Part shown: piece after piece, positions 43,501 to 56,100 of the stretch
Layout of the letters: each line of letters begins with the position of its first letter
Position numbering within the stretch: the stretch's first letter is position 1
DNA from: Pycnopodia helianthoides
Taxonomy: Eukaryota > Echinodermata > Asteroidea > Forcipulatida > Asteriidae
Reading direction: 5' to 3'
DNA: 64,000 nt
NCBI GenBank assembly: GCA_032158295.1
Contig: CM063260.1
Location: forward strand, 5,031,501 to 5,095,500
The notes under the pieces: generated by a model
Database searches by the model: none
What the model saw: the letters and a program-made list of their open reading frames with translations, nothing else
Told to the model about the DNA's origin: nothing
Position numbers and translations under genes: made by a program

Positions 43501-46500
43501 TGTTACTCCCTTGTGATTGTGAAGTATGATGCCACTGGGTTTTGTTACCAGCCTTAAGCTCAGTAATTGTAAAGTCAAAATAGATTTGAAGCAACCAGCT
43601 TTGTTGCCTCCATGAAGTATCAGGCCTGATTTTGAAGTGGCATCTTGTTTTAAGGGAAATGCCATGTTAGGGCAAAGTGGTTTCTCCAAGTTTCATCTGT
43701 TTTAGAGAAGTTACAATTTTCTTTTTTGAACATTTCAAGGAACACCAAGGCACTGACCAGGGACATGGGGGTTATGTTACCTTCAGGGCCCTTGTCCCCC
43801 ACCCCCTGGCTACACCACTGCATCCTGATAGCATGATCTGTTTATCATTTGAGAATTTTCGCGGCAAAGATGTTACTCTCCTTCATGAAGTCTCAGGGTG
43901 GTCTTGGGCCCTGTTTAAATGCTCCCATCGTATAAAGGGGAGGGATCATCAAAAGGGAATGCAATTTTTTATTTCAAATATCAATGAAATAAACCTCAAG
44001 GGAAACTGAAAAATCTTATCACCTCTTGGTGTCTGCAAATCCAGTCGGACATCTAAAGTTGTTGTTTGAATTTGCCAATATTGGGGGGATTAATTGTGAA
44101 ATAGAAAACTAAGTCGGTTTGTGACTTTTCTTTTTGTTTCTAACAGGCACTTAATATCACCACTCATGTCCTAAAGACGGGAGGAACTTTTGTAGCAAAG
44201 GTACGTTTGTAATTTTACTTCTTATGAGCAGAATTGTAATTTATCTTGAGACTTCTAGTTAGGTTTGCTGTAACACCGTGTACATAAAAATAAAATCTCT
44301 ATAAGCTGTGGTTGTTATGAAAAGGACAAATGGTGTAACAACTCAACAGTTCAATCTGGACTCTTGATGATGCAGGCTGTTTAAATACTGTAGGAAAGCT
44401 GGAACTGGAACCTTATGGTATAGATTAATGCAAACACAACTCAAAGAGAGATTATTGTCATGTACATGGTGTTACTGCACACCTTACTAGATTGTATCTT
44501 CACCTTGCAAAGTTTCAAATCCTACTTATGTACATGGTGTTACTGCAAACCTTGCTAGATTTTATCTCCACCATGCAAACTTTCAACTCCTACTCATGTA
44601 CAAGGTGTTTGCAGTAGCAAACCTTACTAGATTGTATTTCCACCATGCAAAGTTTCAAACCTTACTCATGTCACTGCCCACCTTACTAGATTAGATTGTG
44701 TTTCCACCATGCAAAGTATCAAATCCTACCTATTGAGGGTTTGGTTTCACCAAGCACTAAGATTCATCTTAAAAAGAGTTATCGTCAATCCTCAAAAGGC
44801 AGCACCCAGGGCATGTAGCCCCCTGCCCTCTTGTCCCCACCCCTAGCCTAGCTACACCACTGCATCCTGATTGCATGATCTGTTCAACATTTTAGATTTT
44901 TCGTGGCAAAGATGTTACTCTCCTCTACTCACAACTCAAGATCTTCTTCCCGAATGTGACAGTCGCCAAGCCAAGAAGTAGTCGAAACTCCAGTATAGGT
45001 AAGAAAACATCGACTTCCAGTGTGACCCTTCTTGTACTCTCCACTTTGCATCTGTATAATTTGTTCACACTATTGACTATTTCAAAGTAACAAAAAGATA
45101 CCTGCACAAGTTGTCTCAAAAGAAACAATAAACTGTCAGATAAATGAAAGTTTAAAATAATTTGTTTTGGGTAGAACAAAGAGAACATTGACTAAAGCAG
45201 AGTTGCAACCTGCGACCTCCGAATTATCATGTTGGCGCTCTACCAACTGAGCCATCTAGCCCTAATGTTGGGAGACCGCCAATATTAGGGCTGGAAAGGT
45301 CAGTTAGTAGAGTGTCGGCATGCTAATCCTGAGGTCACAGGTTCAAATCCCATTCGAGCCAATTTTTCTTTGTTCAACTCAAAACTTATTAAAACTTTGA
45401 CCACAAATTCCACCAGTGTCTTTCCTTTATGTACTTCACCTGGAAGTTTTTGTTTACGAAAATTGTATTTTAATTTGTTAATTTTGTTTTGTTTTTTGCA
45501 GAAGCATTTATTGTATGCCAGGGCTACGCTCCACCGGCTGGCTACAAACCCAACATGTCTAATCCACTACTTGATCAACGCTATAGTAAGTTGAACAATT
45601 AAACTGCAACTATGCACACTAAAAAAAAAAAAATCTTTCTAAATACCTTTACATTCCTGTATGTAGGCCATCAATAGTTTAATGACAGCAAACTAGACCC
45701 CTTGCTTAGGTCGCCATCACTGAGGTCAACTGATGTACACATGTATGCATACGTGTATAAGCAGTGCACAACTCTCAGCCAACGATAGGTCTTCATTGAC
45801 CTCAGTGAGGGCGCTGTTTGGGTCTTGTGACATTATATGCAAGGGGTTTGTTACTTTGTTGCTCAACAACTCAAGAGTAGGTATTGAGCCAAGGTATAGC
45901 CAAGAGGTCGTCCAAAGTTTTCAACATCATGCAAAAGTTGACAACTTTTATGCAGTGACACACATATTTTCTTGTCAAATTCAAGTATTTCAACTGAAAC
46001 TAAGACTGTATGCCGACCAACATGTCCCCTTAAGTAGTCCGTACTACCCTTCCAAATATCCATTGAAAATTATTGATAAGCTTATATTCTGAGTTGTCAT
46101 TGGTTTTTTAAGTTTATCTTTCTGGTACTGAAATAATTACAAGAACCCTCAAAAGTGCCTTGCACTGTAACCTGTAGGCCTGAAGATACCTTTAAAGAGA
46201 TGTTGAAGAAATCTCAGTTTTAGATGTGAGGGGAAACCCCAAACTGAAGGTAATCCATGCATTAGAGACTGGAAACCCAATTCACATGCAAGGCTCTGAT
46301 CCAAAGAGGGTCTCGAACCAGAGTCCACACAGGTGAAAGGCAGCAAGAAAACCTCTCCGCAAACCTGAATGCTGACTTCTTAAGCCGGTTTCATTTTGAT
46401 TGAATTTTTCTTTCACCAGATGTGGATTTCAACAGTCTAGAGGGACCAAACAGAGTTATTGTTCCGTTCTTAGCATGTGGTGACCTCAGCGCCTATGACT

Positions 46501-47252
46501 CGGACAAGACCTATCCTCTAGAGGTAAGAGGGCTGATGTACAAGTACTGTCATGTCTGAGTTATGCTTCATGGAATGCTGGGAGCGCAAAATCCTGTGGT
46601 AAAAAGTTCCATGTAATGGGCCCTGGTGTTTCTGGCATGGTCGACTGAAAACTGCGCAGCATCACCTTGTAAAACCCCTACTAGGTGCTAAATAAAAATA
46701 GGTTTCATAATTCAGACATGGCTCTGCATACTTGTTTAAGATCTGCATTTTGTTAGGATCTTATTAAGGGAATAAGAGAGGTGCGCTGAGGTCTTAAACG
46801 GTCGCTTAAAACAAAATGGACAATTATCGAAGGCTATTTTACATGTATATGGAACTTTTTGTATGGAACCTTGTATATGATTAATGTGTGAAGGAAACAA
46901 AGCCTGCGCTACAAAACCCAAGTAAAATTTTACAAAGGTGCAAGCCAAACCCTTGCTAAAATTTCAAAAAACATCTAGAGTGAGTAGTAAAGACATAAGC
47001 TGAATTCTTTAAAAAAAAATTGTTTTCCGTTTTTAGCTTGAACCCGGTGCAGGTTACTCCTATCATCCTCCGACGCAATCACCGATAGATCCACCCTACA
47101 AGACCGCCTGCTACCTCAAGAAAACTGACAAGCTGTCCAAACCAGATGTAGCCGGCTTGAGCCAGTCCACACCAGTCACAGCAACCAGTTCCAGCCAGTC
47201 AGAACTAGATGCAGAGGCGAGCGTGTCCATTGTGGATGACACTGGGACCTGA
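40582..47252 (+). CDS. FTSJ1: FTSJ1: tRNA 2'-O-ribose methyltransferase (Trm7 family), 9 exons
   Basis: Exons: 40582-40702, 41171-41240, 41859-41961, 42573-42704, 44147-44200, 44896-44998, 45502-45585, 46420-46523, 47037-47252. They total 987 bp and 328 residues; human FTSJ1 is 329. The protein opens [20 protein letters not shown] as in the family. It has SAM motif I ([13 protein letters not shown], residues 47-59) and the catalytic K-D-K-E tetrad at K28, D124 (DGAPD), K160 (GTFVAK) and E195 (SIEAFIV). Family function: 2'-O-methylation of tRNA anticodon-loop positions 32 and 34 using partner proteins (THADA and WDR6 in mammals). A second in-frame ATG lies two codons upstream (40576), directly after an in-frame TAG; the conserved MGRSSK start is preferred. 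A good 3' splice site at 40546 suggests a separate 5' UTR exon upstream. The C-terminal 60 residues are Ser/Thr-rich and weakly conserved. Confidence 0.95.
40840..41105 (+). mobile_element. SINE family C, copy 1
   Basis: The core gtccttgggcaagacacttg, then aaatgggtacctgtgagggt and a 3' part ending in taatattattataattatta, recurs in part at 50362-50490. It lies in intron 1 of FTSJ1. Confidence 0.55.
41351..41675 (+). mobile_element. tRNA-derived SINE, family A copy 2, with (TAA)n tail
   Basis: The head gtgtcgtggccaagcggtta resembles the 5' half of tRNA-Leu or tRNA-Ser. The body matches 19905-20238 and ends in a (taa)n tail. It lies in intron 2 of FTSJ1. Confidence 0.75.
42735..42880 (-). mobile_element. 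tRNA-derived SINE, family B copy 1
   Basis: On the minus strand a tRNA-like head (cggtctagtgattagacatc, ggttgcgggttcaaatcc) is followed by the body tactgagtatacagtgctta. It lies in intron 4 of FTSJ1, next to a second truncated copy. Confidence 0.7.
42957..43072 (-). mobile_element. tRNA-derived SINE, family B copy 2 (truncated)
   Basis: Shares gttttaccc, ccgattaatgttaagcactg and catactcagtactttcccga with the copy at 42735, and a box B-like gggattcaaaccc. The tRNA-like 5' head beyond box B is lost. Confidence 0.6.
43795..43895 (+). pseudogene. Decayed duplicate of FTSJ1 exon 6 and its acceptor region
   Basis: ctacaccactgcatcctgat, gcatgatctg, then ttcgcggcaaagatgttact and ctcct match the intron 5/exon 6 junction at 44850-44925. 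The copy translates as [11 protein letters not shown] against the true [11 protein letters not shown], then diverges. Its acceptor is TTTGAG in place of TTTTAG, and no donor follows, so it should be a non-functional pseudo-exon in intron 4. Confidence 0.75.
45190..45365. mobile_element. Pair of tRNA-like SINE sequences in inverted orientation
   Basis: Minus strand, 45265-45195: gggctagatggctcagttgg then tagagcgccaacatgataat and aggtcgcaggtt. Plus strand, 45284-45361: agggctggaaaggtcagtta then gtagagtgtcggcatgctaa and aggtcacaggttcaaatccc. Both carry box A- and box B-like motifs. Acceptor ends do not pair as in a functional tRNA. Confidence 0.65.
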
Positions 47253-47491
47253 CAGTCAAAAACAGATACAGACATTCCTTGAGCAAGTACAACGTAGACA
47301 ATGGTACATGCCTAAATCCTGTTCAGCTGATTCAAGCCGGTCTGAGCCAGAAACTGCCAGTTTTAGTGCCCCCCACCCCCTTTAAAACTCTTTTATGTAA
47401 ATGTTAAAAACCTTGGAGGTCCCTTACAGGGATGAAAGTTGATGTACATGTATGTGAACATTCTTGAAAATGGCTTGCGGCCCTGGGTCCC

Positions 47492-47517
47492 GTCCCCGTC
47501 CCCCCCCCCCCCCCCCT
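47492..47517. repeat. Poly(C) tract
   Basis: Run of C bases shortly downstream of the FTSJ1 stop codon, in its presumed 3' UTR or spacer. Confidence 0.85.
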
Positions 47518-48099
47518 TAGTTTAGGCCCTGAACATCCTAGATCTTTACAGGTTTTCAAACTCTGGGCATCACCAGAAATACAACTTGTTCTGACACAAT
47601 GTGGACTATTTCTCTCTCCCTTTGGTGATTGCTTTACTTCTTTCAAGGAGATTTTGAGAAAATCCTCAAATCAGGAAAAAATCACACCCCGTTTCAAACG
47701 CATGTAAGAAATTAGCAATCATTTCATTATTTTCCTTTCAATTCAAATTTTATGACTGTGTTTACAGTAAGTTAACATTACGGGTTATAAGTTGTTAACA
47801 TTACTGGTTATAAGGTTATGGCATGTTTAAGAGCTACACACATTGTAGCAGGAAAAACAAACTCATGGCAAGAATCAACATCAAATAATTCAAGCCAGTA
47901 TGATGTAAAAAATATCTTTCATCAAAAAACAACTCTTATAACTTAAACAAATTAATTGAATACCAATTTTTAATTTCCTTGATTTGAGTTTCAAGAGAAA
48001 GTACTTTACGTTAACTTAAGTAAGTTTGTTGCTTTTTATTTTTAGATTACATGCATTAGTACATTATATAATATAACAATCAAGTAGATCCTTGTCATT

Positions 48100-49625
48100 T
48101 GATGGGAGCATTGTTGGTCAATAATGACACTTAAAAAGAGGCACAAAATTGATAAGGGATTAGCCCAGCATTTTTAGGTTCTTAAACGATGCAGTAGGCT
48201 GTACTGATGCATTTTCATTGAACTTGACACAGGATTTAAGCTATATTTTGGTAAATAATGATAGTTGAAAAAAGGCCAAAATTGAAAAAATCATAAGGGG
48301 TTAGTCCAGCATTTTCATCAAATTTTTGCCAATTTTAAAGCTTCAATTTAAGGCTCTTTAAGGATATAAGCTATATTTTGGTAAATATGAATCATTAAAA
48401 AAGGCCCAAAATTGAAAAAATCATAAGGGGTTAGTCCAGCCTTTTATCGAATTTTGGCTGATTTTTAAGCTGTCTTTTAGGCTCTCAAACCATGCGGTAG
48501 GCTCTACTGATGCCTTTTTATTGAACTTACACAGGATATAAGCTATATTTTGGGAAATATTAAGTTAAAAAAAAGGCCCAAAATTGAAAAAATCTTAAGG
48601 GGTTAGTCCAGCGTTTTCATCAAATTTTTGCTAATTTTAAAGCTCCAATTTAAGGCTCTTAAACCTTACCGTAGGTTCTACTGATGCCTTTTCATTGAAC
48701 TTACACAGGATATAAGCTTTATTTTGGTAAATATTAATCATTAAAAAAAAAGCCAACAATTGAAAAAAATCACAAGGGGTTAGTCCAGCCTTTTTATTGA
48801 ATTTTTGCCAAATTTAAAGCTCCAATTTTAGGCTCTTAAACCTTACTGTAGGCTCTACTGATGCCTTTTCATTGAACTTACACAGGATTTAAGCTATATT
48901 TTGGGTAAATAATAATCATTAAAAAGGCCCAAAATTAAAAAAAAACACAAGGGGTTAGTCCAGCATTTTCATCAAATTTTGGATGATTTTTAAGCTGTCT
49001 TTTAGGCTCTCAAACGATGCGGTAGGCTCTACTTGATACCTTTTCATTGAATTTACACAGGATATAAGCTATATTTTGGGAAATATAGCTATATTTTGGG
49101 AAATATGAATCATTAAAAAAAGGCCCAAAATTGAAAAAAATCATAAGGGGTTAGTCCAGCCTTTTTATCGAATTTTGGCAGAGTTTTAATCTCATTTTTT
49201 AGGCTCTCAAACGATGCAGTAGGATCTACTGATGCCTTTTTATTCAACTTGAAACAGGATATAAGCTATATTTTGGTAAATATTAATCATTAAAAAAAGG
49301 CCCAAAATTGAAAAAAATCACAAGGGGTTAGTCCAGCATTTTTATCGAATTTTGGCTGATTTTTAAGCTGTCTTTTGGGCTCTCAAACAATGCGGTAGGC
49401 TCTACTGATTCCTTTCTATCGAACTTGACACAGGATTTAAGCTATAATAGTAAATATTTATAGTTGGAAAATAGGCTCAATATTGAAAAAATCATAAGGG
49501 GTTAGTCCAGCATTTTTGTTGAATTTAAACAAACTTTTAAGTTGCAATTTTTGGCTCTCAAACGATGCAGTAGGCTCTACTGATGTCTGTTTATTGAACT
49601 TGACCTAGGATGCTGCACTGATGCC
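48100..49625. repeat. Satellite-like tandem array, unit about 175 bp
   Basis: The motif aaggggttagtccagc (first copy degenerate) recurs at 48156, 48297, 48427, 48599, 48776, 48951, 49147, 49324 and 49498, giving spacings of 130-196 and mostly 172-177. Other unit landmarks are ggatataagctatattttgg, aaaggcccaaaattgaaaaa and ggctctactgatgcctttt. It fills the gap between the convergent FTSJ1 and TPR-MYND genes. Confidence 0.95.
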
Positions 49626-50173
49626 ATATCTTATAACTCTAACCATTATTTTGAAAGCTTTTATATATTTGAAAAAAGTAATAAACCTTTTAACTTTTAT
49701 CAAACTTTGTTCAAAATTGTGCTGATGATTTTTGGCTCTTAAATCATACAGGAGGCTCTACCTTCTTATAAGTTGACCCTTATAAACTATCTCAATGGAT
49801 CTGTGTATAATCTCTGCACAATTCAATATGTTTAGCCTCAAAGCAAGTTAAGATAAAAAGCTCAAGAAACCCTTGGATGAAAGCATAGAGAAATATACCG
49901 TAGTAGAACTAGAGGGAGCACTTGTTAAACATGCGGGACCACTGTTCATCCATGACTACGAATTCCTCTGGCTAAATTACATACAAATGTTACAGACAGA
50001 TGTTTTACAAAAAAAATTTAAATAACAATATTTACAAAAGGGTGGTAGTGTGAACTGGTGCGTGACCTGTGTTATACGATGCTTTCAGCACCATTTTTCT
50101 TAATGGCCACAAACCGCTTCTGTTCTATAACTCTATGGTGGAATTCCAGTAGTCAAGTACATGTTGAAGTCCT

Positions 50174-53100
50174 TCAGTCTAGGTCTTGAATCTTGGCACT
50201 AGTCCCTTCCTTTTTGGCCGCCATCTCAGCTTGATACTCCTGGCAGTTAATCTAGCAAATGATAAAAATAACGTGAAAAATATAATCATCATTAGAAGTC
50301 TTTAAAGATGACATGCATCATTTTCTCATTGTGACAAGTTTAAAAAAACTTAAGCTTAACCACTTGTATCCTTAATCAAGACACTTAACAACTGTAATTT
50401 CTTCCCGTTACCCATTGGTAAATGGGTACTTGTGAGGGCAGGAATTAGCTCGATGCGCTACATACTTGGCAGCACAGGCTATATACACCCCAGGGAGCTG
50501 AGATTGTTGAAGGAATGTGAAAAATGGCCCAGTGACCATTTGTAATAGTGTTTGGAACCGCAATGATCATATCTTTGGAACTGAGCTATATCATTGTTAT
50601 TATCATAAGTTGTCTAACTTTGCAGGATGTGATACTGCAGGACGAAACAACTTATTTTACTCTGATCGAATAATGCATAAAGGACTGCGGGATAAAAATC
50701 ACCCCCAAAATGCAGTCATCACTAACAAGTCTTGAAAGATGAGACAGATCTCATGAAAAGGCAGTAACGATCGCTGTGAATCTACATGGAAGCTAATTAT
50801 ACCCTAGTTTACAGAGAGAATATGGTAAAAAATCAAATTCTGACCACCAATTTTAAATCAATCCACCAACAAACCTGCTTACCTTGTGGCGTTTATCCCA
50901 TGCAGTTTTTTGGCATATTTTGGAGCAATACGTGGCCATACAGTGAGCGCAGCGTTTGAGTCTTGCTCCGTTGTAATGCCAGCACTCGTCGCATCGCGGC
51001 ATCGGGTCTGGTCCCATGACAACCCTGAAACGCATCATCACCTGTCATCAACAAAGAAAATGGAAGGAACTATTAGGTCAATGGAGGCAGTTTGTTTCCG
51101 TGAGTCCTTTTCCCTGCATGTCACCTTTGTAGGTCCCTTTCGCTACCACTTGACTTGTGTTCTACCAATCAAATTGCAAGGATCTGTGTGTGTGGTACAT
51201 ACAAATAAATGCATAAGGGTATCCCTTAAATGTTAGAAACTATAGCAACCAGAAATGGCAGATACCACCTACTGCATTTGACTTTGCATTATAACGTCTT
51301 GTTTGGTTAGGAGTGAATGCTCTATTGGAATTTCTCTGACTCCATCCAGTGCTGCTGTGTCACATGGTTAGGGGGCAAGCTTTTGCATTGCAACCTCCAG
51401 ATAAGCAAAGACTGGTATACTTGGGCCACACAATTCATTGGAAGTTGTTCATGGGTGCTTGTCATCTCATGTAACAAAGCAAAAGCTTGCCCCATTAAAA
51501 CGAAAAAAATACAATGTAAATTAATCCCCCTTATCTCCAACCAAGCATACAATTTGTACGCTAGTGGACATGTTGAAACCTTACTTTGACCGTTTTGGTC
51601 GAGTTGAAGTGGGTCAAATCTTGCAGCCATTCGCGGCAGCTGTGAGCATTTTTGTACCAGGCCATTTTTTTTGTTCCTATGGTGTCTAAATGTTTAATCA
51701 TTCAAGTACCATTGGTTTTGTGAACAAAAAGGCTGATGGTGGACCGCAGGCCCGAAGCATTGGGCCAGTAAACTCGTGACCGGACAAGTCCGGCGGTCTT
51801 GTGTTTTCAATTCAATAACAATTCATGTACCTCACTCTATAATATCTTGAACAGAAACAAATTACGATCAAATGTTGACTTTGAGTAATGATTTGAAATA
51901 TACTTAATAACCCTTAGAGACAAATGAGGTAAATCTTCTCATATATGTCTTCGTGCTTGTTCAATTAAATGCAAGCTAAACTGTTCAAGGAAGTCTTTTC
52001 TCAGTTTGAATCTGGTCTTGTAAAATTATTTCTGGTCCAATAAACATTTTTAGATACAAGTCCTGTGGTCTTGTGGGTTCCCCCCCCCCAATTCGAGCCC
52101 TGGGTAGTGTTCCACACTTGCTCACCCTATCAAGATGAGCCTTGAACGTCTCGGAGGGTTTATTGAGTTGACATTCTGCAATATCCTGGAGTGAGCGGAA
52201 GTACTGACCCAACTCAAACAGACCCTTGGAGCGACGGAAGATGGCTTTGAATCTCACCGTGTCAGGATAGGCAGGGTCGTCATCGTCTGTGGCTGCAAGA
52301 AAGAAAAACAAAAGATAAAGCATGAAGTGTGAAGTTCTTTTTACTACTTGTGTAGTTCCTTGCCTGGACTGACCTTTATAGGGTCAGAGATGGGGGGAAC
52401 TTTGGAAGGGTACTTTCAGTCAAAAAGGAAAGGTTGGGACAATTACCTTCTGTGGCAAAATAAACAAATTTAAAAACAACACAACCCTCAATTTACCTTA
52501 TTGCATCGACAGTAATGAGTTTTATTACGGTTTTATCCTTAAGCCCCATTAACACAAGACAAAATTTTCCATGGAAAAATTTGGTTGACCTTTTCACACT
52601 TGACTTTCTAACCCTGGAAAAAGTGAGATAACCCTGGGCTGCTCCACTTATCACAGAAAATCTGTATCAAACTAACATGGGTTTAACCACTTCTCTACAA
52701 ATGACACGTTAACATGCCAACTTTTTTCTGAATTGGCCTCCCCAGACAAAAAGACACAGAAGGTGCTGGCATTTATTTTCCTAATATCCATTTTTATCCC
52801 TGATGTGAACATTACATCTGTATAATTGTTGTGGTAATCAACATGATTCGAACTGGCCTGATGTCACAGGGCAAGCTCAAGTGGTCTAGTGGTTAAGACA
52901 CCTGCTCAAGATTGCATGGGTTTTGGGTTCAAACACCAGTCAGTAGCATGTGGATTAGTGGGGGAAAGCACTGAGTATACAAATGCTTATCACAAATTTT
53001 GACCAATCCTTCACTTCTTTAAAGGCCTCCTTGTCCTGACTGGCCATTCAGGGGGTAGGGGACATTGAGAAAGGCAAATTTAGGAATAAAAATATCTCTT

Positions 53101-56100
53101 TTCCTGAGGTTATCGTGCAACCCCAGGATTCCAGACCAAAAATGTGCCATACAAGAATGGACAGATTCCAGCATACCATGGCAGATTATCAGCTGTAGCT
53201 TACAAAAGAGGTTCTGTGAATCCTGGTGAGTGCCTACTCATATTTTCTCACAGGACGGCATCAAATCCCAGTGTTATTTATGAAAACCTTTGTTGTGTTT
53301 CATTTGTCAAGTCCTTTGTGACAAAGGTAATTTCAAAGGAAAGACAATTTTTGGGAATACTGACATGAAGTGGTTTAAAAGATGAAGTCCACTTACCTCC
53401 TAAGCATCTTGCGATCGCCTCATCACAATCTTCAACAGCTTTTTCGTAATCGCCAAGATTTAAATAACACTGTGCACGGTTACTAAGCAATGTCGCTGGG
53501 AGGGGAGACCTTTTGAGAGAAAAAAATAATAACAAGAACTTGAATGGTTTCCGGTAGACCAATGTTCCATCAAAAGAATTTTTGTTTTAACAGGCTGGGA
53601 AAAAAATCTTTACCATACTCAGCATTACAAAATCTGCCACATGACTTCAGTGTAAGTGTCAACACAGCCCACACATATCGAACCCTCTGATAAGTGGAAC
53701 CATGCCAGCCATCAGTTTATTATATCAAGCGGTGCTGATGTCTAGCAGGCACTCTGAGCAGCTTTGCGGCTTCCAACAACCCCCCACCCCAACAACCAAA
53801 CAATTAAAGGTGACTGTAACCAGAGGACACGTACAACATTGGTGTGATTTTCGGTGGACGGGACATAGTGCAGGGATAAGAATTAGAAATGCACAAGTAT
53901 TTGCTCATTTTCATTTTAAAATAATTTACTTTAACTGAGTTGGGCGAGTAAACTTTGAATAAAAAGGAGACAAATTTGGTTCCTAAGACGCTACTTGCAA
54001 GCACAAGTAGAGGTGCTTCACAAGTTCACAACCCACCAAATATTCCATCCCCAATAATAATAATACATATCATTAAAACCATACTCATATTGCACATATT
54101 ATCACCATGAGGTTCCCATGCACTGTCATGAATTCAACAACACGATTCTGGGTGAAATCCAAGTCCAAGCAACACCAGCAACCATCATGGCTCGCCGATT
54201 TTGAAGCAATGCGGTACACAACTATAAAACCTGGCACAGTTACGTATAAACTTCAGCCCAGGGTCCATCTTGGCAGCTTGGTTTCTTTTTTAACTGTACT
54301 CCGTTTCCCCAGATGCATTGTGTTAAATTTATAAGACGGTGCTTTTGCATATCGGCTATTTTACAAATTGAACAGATATGTTTCAACCCCGGGTTTTAAA
54401 TTGTTGTGGTGTTTTGGCCTGTTTGACAACTTCAGGTAAGTTATTCCATAACTGAACAGCAGCAGATTTGGAAAGAGTGGGAACGCAGAATTTAGTTTTA
54501 ATAAATGGTAGAAACCAACAAGAAATAATAAATATCTGGTAACCTGTTGCTAACTGAACAGCAAGAGATTGGAAAGAGCGGTAACCACAGACCTTAGTTT
54601 TAATAGCTGAGGGTGTCACAAGAGATTTATGAGTAGAAACCAACAAGAAACTATCTGGTAAGCAGTTCAACTGCTGAACTGCAGCGAATTGGAAAGAGCA
54701 GGAACCATAGGAATTAAGAACTGAGAGTAACATAAGAGATTTACAGATAGAAACCAAAGAGAAAAAAATAACTCTTTGGTAAGTTGTACCGTATCAGAAC
54801 TGCAGCCGATTGCGATGACCAAAAACCATACGACTCACTTTTAATAACTTGGGGGAGTAAATAAACAAGATTTATTGGTAGGACGCGTATTTCTATCTGG
54901 TCTGACAAAGAGCTTGAAGTGCGTTGACTCATAGTATTAGCCAGAAGGTTGACACCCTGTTTTAAATATGGACACCCTGTTTTATCTGTCATTTACATGT
55001 TACGTTTTGTCAGTGAACATTTTGGACACCAAGTTTGTAAATTTCCAGCAACTTTGGGCAACCTTTTACCAAATTCTGGCTAAAATGTTGGAACAACTTA
55101 CCATAATGGTGGACTGCTTTGCTCCCTCTTTTGACCCTTCTTGTCAGGTTTTGTAGGAGGACAAACATTAAGGGCCTGAGTGTAAAACGCTATAGCTTCC
55201 TGACATTTTCCACTCTTGTAACATTTATTCCCCTTCTCCTTGAGCTCGCTGGCTTTATTGGCGTCCAGAATGATGTGACGCGTTTTACTGAATTCTTTTT
55301 CCGCTCTATCGTACATTCTGAAGAGAAAGGACAAGTATTGATGGTGTAAGAATAATAATATTCAGTTCTTAATAGTACCTTTATAGTACCTTTACTTTTG
55401 GGTAACTAAGAGCGCTTATTTTTAAAGGTAGGGTCATACTTTGGTAAAGCTTAGAAAGAAATTGTGTAGTCTTTATCCGAAAGCCTACTTTTGATTAAGA
55501 TGGTAATGATAGTAAGCACCCTGTAAAATTATTTTGTCTGAAGTGCCCCCATTGATTAGAAATAAATAAAAGTATGTCAACAAATTTGAATCTTCACAGA
55601 TAGCCTGTAAGTGACTTTTTAACATTCTGGTGGTGTCTGTTTGAATGCGCCCTCAATATGGCCAGAGATGTTGTTGGTACCTGATGTGTGTACCTCAAAA
55701 TGCCACTGCTGTGAGGCAGTGGGTGCCTCAAAATGGCATTGTTGTGGCATGGTGTGTGCCTCAAAGTACCATCCATGTGACACAGTGTGTGCCTCAAAAT
55801 GGCATTGTTGTGGCATGGTTTGTGCCTCAATATACCACCTATGTGGCATGGTGTGTGCCTCAAATGGCATTGTTGTGGCATGGTGTGTGCCTCAAAATAC
55901 CACCCATGTGGCATAGAGTGTGCCTCAAAATGCCATTGTGAAGTGTGAGTTGGTTGTCTTGAGAAAAAAACTTATAGTAGGAGGGCTAAAATCAGAGGAA
56001 TAACACTTACTTTTTGCCTAAACGTCGGCATCCGTTTTGTAGTTCTGACACTTTGATTCCTATGATTGGTGTCTGCAGGGCGAAATAAACGAATACATAA

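Noticed and set aside
45195..45265. Minus-strand tRNA gene candidate (box A, anticodon-like loop, box B)
   Set aside because: The acceptor stem does not pair and box B is damaged (aggttgcaac); treated as a SINE or tRNA pseudogene.
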